DNA of 64,000 bases from contig JAAEQB010000120.1 in the NCBI GenBank assembly GCA_024231975.1, positions 310,001-374,000 on the forward strand. Direction: 5' to 3'. The translations under genes were made by a program, and so were the position numbers. The DNA is from Allobosea sp. (GTDB taxonomy: Bacteria > Pseudomonadota > Alphaproteobacteria > Rhizobiales > Beijerinckiaceae). Position 1 is the first letter of the stretch; the number at the start of each line of letters is the position of its first letter. Positions 61,082 through 64,000 of this stretch are shown piece after piece. The notes under the pieces are model-generated. The model saw only the letters and a program-made list of their open reading frames with translations. It was not told the DNA's origin and made no database searches.

Positions 61082-61684
61082 TCAGATGACGCCCGTCGCA
61101 AGCGTGCGCAGCGCCACCTTGATCAGGGTGGCGAGCCTGGTATCGACCGAGGCCTGCGGCACATCCGCCTCCAGTTCCAGCGAGGCAGGATGGATGAAAC
61201 GGTGGGTGGCGTCGATCACGAAGGCGATAGCGCGGTCACGGTCGCGCGGCTCGAAGGCCCCCGTCGCGATGCCATCGTCGATCACGCGCTCGAACAGCGC
61301 GCGCACCCGCGTGCGGTTGCGCCGGCTGATCGCGTGGCGCTTCGCCACCGCCTGCGACAGCGCCGCGAACAGATGCGGCTCCTCATGCAGCAAGTCGCGA
61401 TTGGCCTTGGCCAGCGCCAGGATAAGGCGCTCGAGCTTGTCCTCGGCCGGGTCCGGCCCGTCGGCGATGTCGGCGAGCCTGCGTTCTGCCGATTTCAGCC
61501 AGACGTCGACGACCGCATCGATCAGCGCGGTACGCGATGGGAAATAGCGGTAGACATTGGCATGGGTCATGCCCGCCTCTTCCGCCACCGCGACCACGGT
61601 GAAACGGCGCAGACCGTGCTGGCGCAGATGTTCGCCGGCGACCGAGAGAATGCGCATCTCGCTCGGTTCGCGCGGCGCGGCCAC
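61082..61684 (-). CDS. TetR-family transcriptional regulator
   Basis: A 200-residue regulator. Helix-turn-helix: RRFTVVAVAEEAGMTHANVY followed by RYFPSRTALIDAVVDVWL. The C-terminal ligand domain resembles that of the TetR_C_7/YbiH-like groups. It starts at GTG 61684, two bases after the zapE stop, so it is translated from the zapE transcript. Target unknown. Confidence 0.87.
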   Translation of the reverse strand: MAAPREPSEMRILSVAGEHLRQHGLRRFTVVAVAEEAGMTHANVYRYFPSRTALIDAVVDVWLKSAERRLADIADGPDPAEDKLERLILALAKANRDLLHEEPHLFAALSQAVAKRHAISRRNRTRVRALFERVIDDGIATGAFEPRDRDRAIAFVIDATHRFIHPASLELEADVPQASVDTRLATLIKVALRTLATGVI

Positions 61685-61686
61685 GC

Positions 61687-62865
61687 TCAGGTCTCCACCA
61701 GCCCGGTCGCGTCGCCGCTCGCGGCCGAGTCGGCCCGGCCATGCGGCAGAGCGAGGTATTCCTCCGAGCGCATCTCGATCAGGCGCGACACCGTCCGGTC
61801 GAACTCGAAGGCCTCGCGGCCGCTCTGCGCGACATAGAGACCGGTCGGCTCCGCCGCCGCCGAGGCGACGAGCTTCACATGGCTCTCATAAAGCGTGTCG
61901 ATCAGGATGATGAAGCGCTTGGCCTCGTTGCGCCGGTCGATGTCCATGATCGGGATGCCGTCGAGGATCAGCGTGTGGAAATGCTGGGCCAGCGCGAGAT
62001 AGTCCGAGGCGCCATAGGCCTGGGCGCAAAGGTCCTTGAAGCTCGCCCGCGCCACGCCGCCCGCCGCCTGCGGCAGCTTGAGCTCATGGCCCTTGATCGA
62101 GATGGTGGCGGGCGCGCCCTGCGCCACGCCGGTGAGCTGGCTGAAGGCCTTGTCGAGCGCGGCCTTGGCCCTGTCGTCGGCGGGGACGTGATAGGTCGGC
62201 GCACCGCCGAGCTTCTCCAGCCGGAAATCGGTGCGCGCTTCCAGCTTGATCACGTCGACCTTGCTGGCGAGCAAGTCGATGAAGGGCAGGAAGAGCGCCC
62301 GGTTGAGCCCGCCTTCATAGAGCCGCGACGGCTCGACATTAGAGGTCGCGACCACGGTGACGCCGTCGGCGAACAGCTTGGTGAACAATCGGCCGAGGAT
62401 CATTGCGTCGGCGATGTCGGTGACGGTGAACTCGTCGAAGCAGAGCAGGCTCGCCTCTTCCGCCAACTCCGCTGCCACCGGCCCGATCGGATCCGGCTCC
62501 TTGACCGTCCCCGCCTTGAGCGCCTGGCGATAGGCATGGATGCGTTCATGGACATCGGCCATGAAGGCGTGGAAGTGCGCCCGCCGCCGTCGCTCGACTT
62601 GGACCGTCTCGTAGAACAGGTCCATCAGCATGGTCTTGCCGCGGCCGACCGAGCCCCAGATGTAGAGGCCCTTGACCGCATCCGCTGCCGGCTGCTTGCG
62701 ACCGAACAACCAGCCCAGCGCGCTGCTCTTCTTCGCAAGCTTGCGGCTGGCGAGGGTTTCGGACAGCGCCTGCAAGCGCCTGACGACGGCGATTTGCGCT
62801 GGATCGCGCTCGATCGCGCCTGAGGCGACCAGGGCGTCATAACGTTCGGGGAGCGTGGCGGACAT
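61687..62865 (-). CDS. zapE: AFG1-family ATPase, cell division protein ZapE
   Basis: A 392-residue P-loop ATPase. Walker A is YIWGSVGRGKTMLMDLFYET, Walker B LLCFDEFTVTDIADAM, then VVATSNVEPSRLYEGGLNRA and FIDLLASKVDVIKLE. E. coli ZapE modulates the FtsZ ring; mitochondrial AFG1/LACE1 handles respiratory-chain proteins. In alphaproteobacteria zapE is often found near the mdh-suc operon, as I recall, which fits the position here. Confidence 0.94.
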   Translation of the reverse strand: MSATLPERYDALVASGAIERDPAQIAVVRRLQALSETLASRKLAKKSSALGWLFGRKQPAADAVKGLYIWGSVGRGKTMLMDLFYETVQVERRRRAHFHAFMADVHERIHAYRQALKAGTVKEPDPIGPVAAELAEEASLLCFDEFTVTDIADAMILGRLFTKLFADGVTVVATSNVEPSRLYEGGLNRALFLPFIDLLASKVDVIKLEARTDFRLEKLGGAPTYHVPADDRAKAALDKAFSQLTGVAQGAPATISIKGHELKLPQAAGGVARASFKDLCAQAYGASDYLALAQHFHTLILDGIPIMDIDRRNEAKRFIILIDTLYESHVKLVASAAAEPTGLYVAQSGREAFEFDRTVSRLIEMRSEEYLALPHGRADSAASGDATGLVET

Positions 62866-62952
62866 GGCCTGGAGGCGGGGCAGCAGGAAGGAACTCGCTT
62901 TCCGGGTTACGGCAGGGCGGCCCGGCCCGCAACCCTCGGCAGGACCAGCAGG

Positions 62953-63825
62953 CTATGCGGCCTGCCGCGAGCGCAGCCAGCCGGCGCGCAGATGGCGGGC
63001 AAGCTCACGCGCCGCTTCCGAGGGCTGCGACCGCGACAGATGCAGCGTGATCGCGAAAGGCGGCAGTTCCGGCAAGTCCTGCTCAGCCCCGAGAATGTCG
63101 AGATCGGGCGGCACCGTGCAGGCAAGCCAGGCGGTGACGGCAAGGTCGGTCCTGACCGTCGCCGTGGTCGCATCGATATTGCCGTTCTCGAACACGCTGC
63201 GCCACGTCCTCCCCTGCCCGTCGAGCGCTTCGGTCACCGCCGGCCGGAAGGCGCAGCTGTCGGCGACCAGCGACAAGGGCAGCGGCTGCTTCAGATGGGC
63301 GGAGCCGGCCTTGGCGCCGACCCAGACCAGCCGCTCGATGCCAAGGCACTCCCCGCCTGCCGTCGCGAGCGGCTCCTCGACGAGAGCAAGGTCGACCTCG
63401 CCCTTGCCGAGCGCCTCCAGTAATTGCGGCGAGGAGGCGCAGACCAGCGAAATCTCGACCAAAGGACTCGCCTCGGCAAAGCCCTTCAGGATCGGCGCGA
63501 GCGCGGTGCCAACGAGATCATAGGGCACCCCGAGCCGCACCGTGCCGGCGCAACCCGTGGTCATTTCCGCCCAGATCTCGTCATTGAGGGCGATCAGCCG
63601 GCGCGCCTTGGCGAGCAGGCGATCACCCGCCGCCGTCAGCTTCAACCCGCGCCGCTCGCGCAGGAACAGGGCCTGCCCGAGCCGCCGCTCCAGCCGCATG
63701 ATCTGCTGACTGACAGCGCTCTGCGTCAGATGCAGCGCATTGCCGGCGATCGTCATGCTGCCATGGTCGGCGACGGCGACGAAGGCCCGGATCAGTTCGA
63801 GGTCGAGATTGCGCATCACCGGCAT
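62953..63825 (-). CDS. LysR-family transcriptional regulator
   Basis: A 290-residue LysR regulator, with HTH DLELIRAFVAVADHGSMTIA then LHLTQSAVSQQIMRLERRLG. Its start is either ATG 63825 (inside a palindrome) or ATG 63816 (RNLDLELIRAF); neither has a good ribosome binding site. It diverges from a LysE-type exporter gene, a common pair in which the regulator senses the exported amino acid or related compound. Confidence 0.9.
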   Translation of the reverse strand: MPVMRNLDLELIRAFVAVADHGSMTIAGNALHLTQSAVSQQIMRLERRLGQALFLRERRGLKLTAAGDRLLAKARRLIALNDEIWAEMTTGCAGTVRLGVPYDLVGTALAPILKGFAEASPLVEISLVCASSPQLLEALGKGEVDLALVEEPLATAGGECLGIERLVWVGAKAGSAHLKQPLPLSLVADSCAFRPAVTEALDGQGRTWRSVFENGNIDATTATVRTDLAVTAWLACTVPPDLDILGAEQDLPELPPFAITLHLSRSQPSEAARELARHLRAGWLRSRQAA

Positions 63826-63841
63826 TATGAATGCTAATGCC
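63821..63841. promoter_or_regulatory. LysR-type operator overlapping the regulator start codon
   Basis: GGCATTA-TGAATGC-TAATGCC is a perfect 7-base inverted repeat with 7-base spacer and fits T-N11-A. It covers the ATG at 63825-63823 and lies 73 bases before the LysE start. Confidence 0.6.
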
Positions 63842-63913
63842 AGATCGCTTCAACATTCGTTTTCATCATCCATGCGACGAACCTAATGTGATCGCTCCTA
63901 CCCGGAGCCGTCC

Positions 63914-64000
63914 GTGTCGTCAGACCAGATCCTGCCGCTCATCGCCTTTGCCGCCATCTCAACGGTGACGCCGGGCGCCACCACTACGCTCGCCACCGCC
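63914..64000 (+). CDS. LysE-family exporter (partial, cut by window end)
   Basis: The first 29 codons from GTG 63914 (preceded by CCCGGAGCC) read SSDQILPLIAFAAISTVTPG followed by ATTTLATA. The hydrophobic helix ending in TPG is characteristic of LysE/RhtB exporters. The rest is outside the window. Confidence 0.75.
   Translation, partial: MSSDQILPLIAFAAISTVTPGATTTLATA

Overview
The window is GC-rich chromosomal DNA of an alphaproteobacterium, most likely of the order Hyphomicrobiales (Rhizobiales); a Bosea-like genus is my best guess and is inference only. The basis is gene content and order: an mdh-sucC-sucD-sucA-sucB-lpd operon, a GapR (DUF2312) nucleoid protein, a DUF1036 gene next to pyruvate kinase, an FMN-riboswitch-controlled type II lumazine synthase, a PcaQ regulator with its ATAACC-N4-GGTTAT box, a CtrA-type box and typical Rhizobiales intergenic palindromes. 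I found no rRNA, tRNA, insertion sequence, prophage or CRISPR array.

Region by region. 0.2-3.3 kb: proton-translocating transhydrogenase pntAB. 3.4-7.2 kb: beta-ketoadipate operon (pcaF plus a CoA-transferase pair) with divergent pcaQ. 7.4-16.9 kb: gapR, an N-formylglutamate amidohydrolase-like gene, glycerate kinase, DUF1036, pyk, a DASS carboxylate transporter, a histidine phosphatase, a LysR regulator and pncB. 17.0-21.7 kb: a GFA-domain protein, a DHFR-like reductase, riboswitch-ribH2, an EEP-family nuclease/phosphatase, a RES/Xre toxin-antitoxin pair with an operator-promoter, and a TPR protein. 21.8-26.0 kb: rpmJ, a TerB-like DUF533 protein, an MFS carrier, a NIPSNAP protein and an aminotransferase.

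26.2-44.0 kb is the accessory heart of the window. It holds an apparently complete sugar-acid uptake and oxidation island: an IlvD/EDD dehydratase, an isocitrate-lyase/PEP-mutase family protein, a DHRS6-like SDR, two tandem DenD-like dehydrogenases, a D-2-hydroxyacid dehydrogenase, a CUT1 ABC transporter, two beta-hydroxyacid dehydrogenases, and GntR/FCD and LacI regulators. Two short sequence motifs recur in its 5' regions, AAATCGTTT-like and GTATGAC, and are candidate operators for those two regulators. No DUF1537 kinase, class II aldolase or dihydrodipicolinate-synthase-type aldolase is present, so the route does not match the described C4 acid-sugar or Weimberg/Dahms layouts. I consider this the best candidate for an undescribed pathway.

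44.1-51.0 kb: an EamA permease, a MarR regulator, an operon of amidohydrolase, FAD oxidase and flavodoxin-fold reductase, then folD and a methyltransferase. 51.0-60.8 kb: the TCA-cycle operon, read on the minus strand from mdh to lpd, with two small extra genes between sucB and lpd and a multi-hairpin repeat between sucD and sucA. 61.1-64.0 kb: TetR, zapE, LysR and the start of a divergent LysE-type exporter cut by the window edge.
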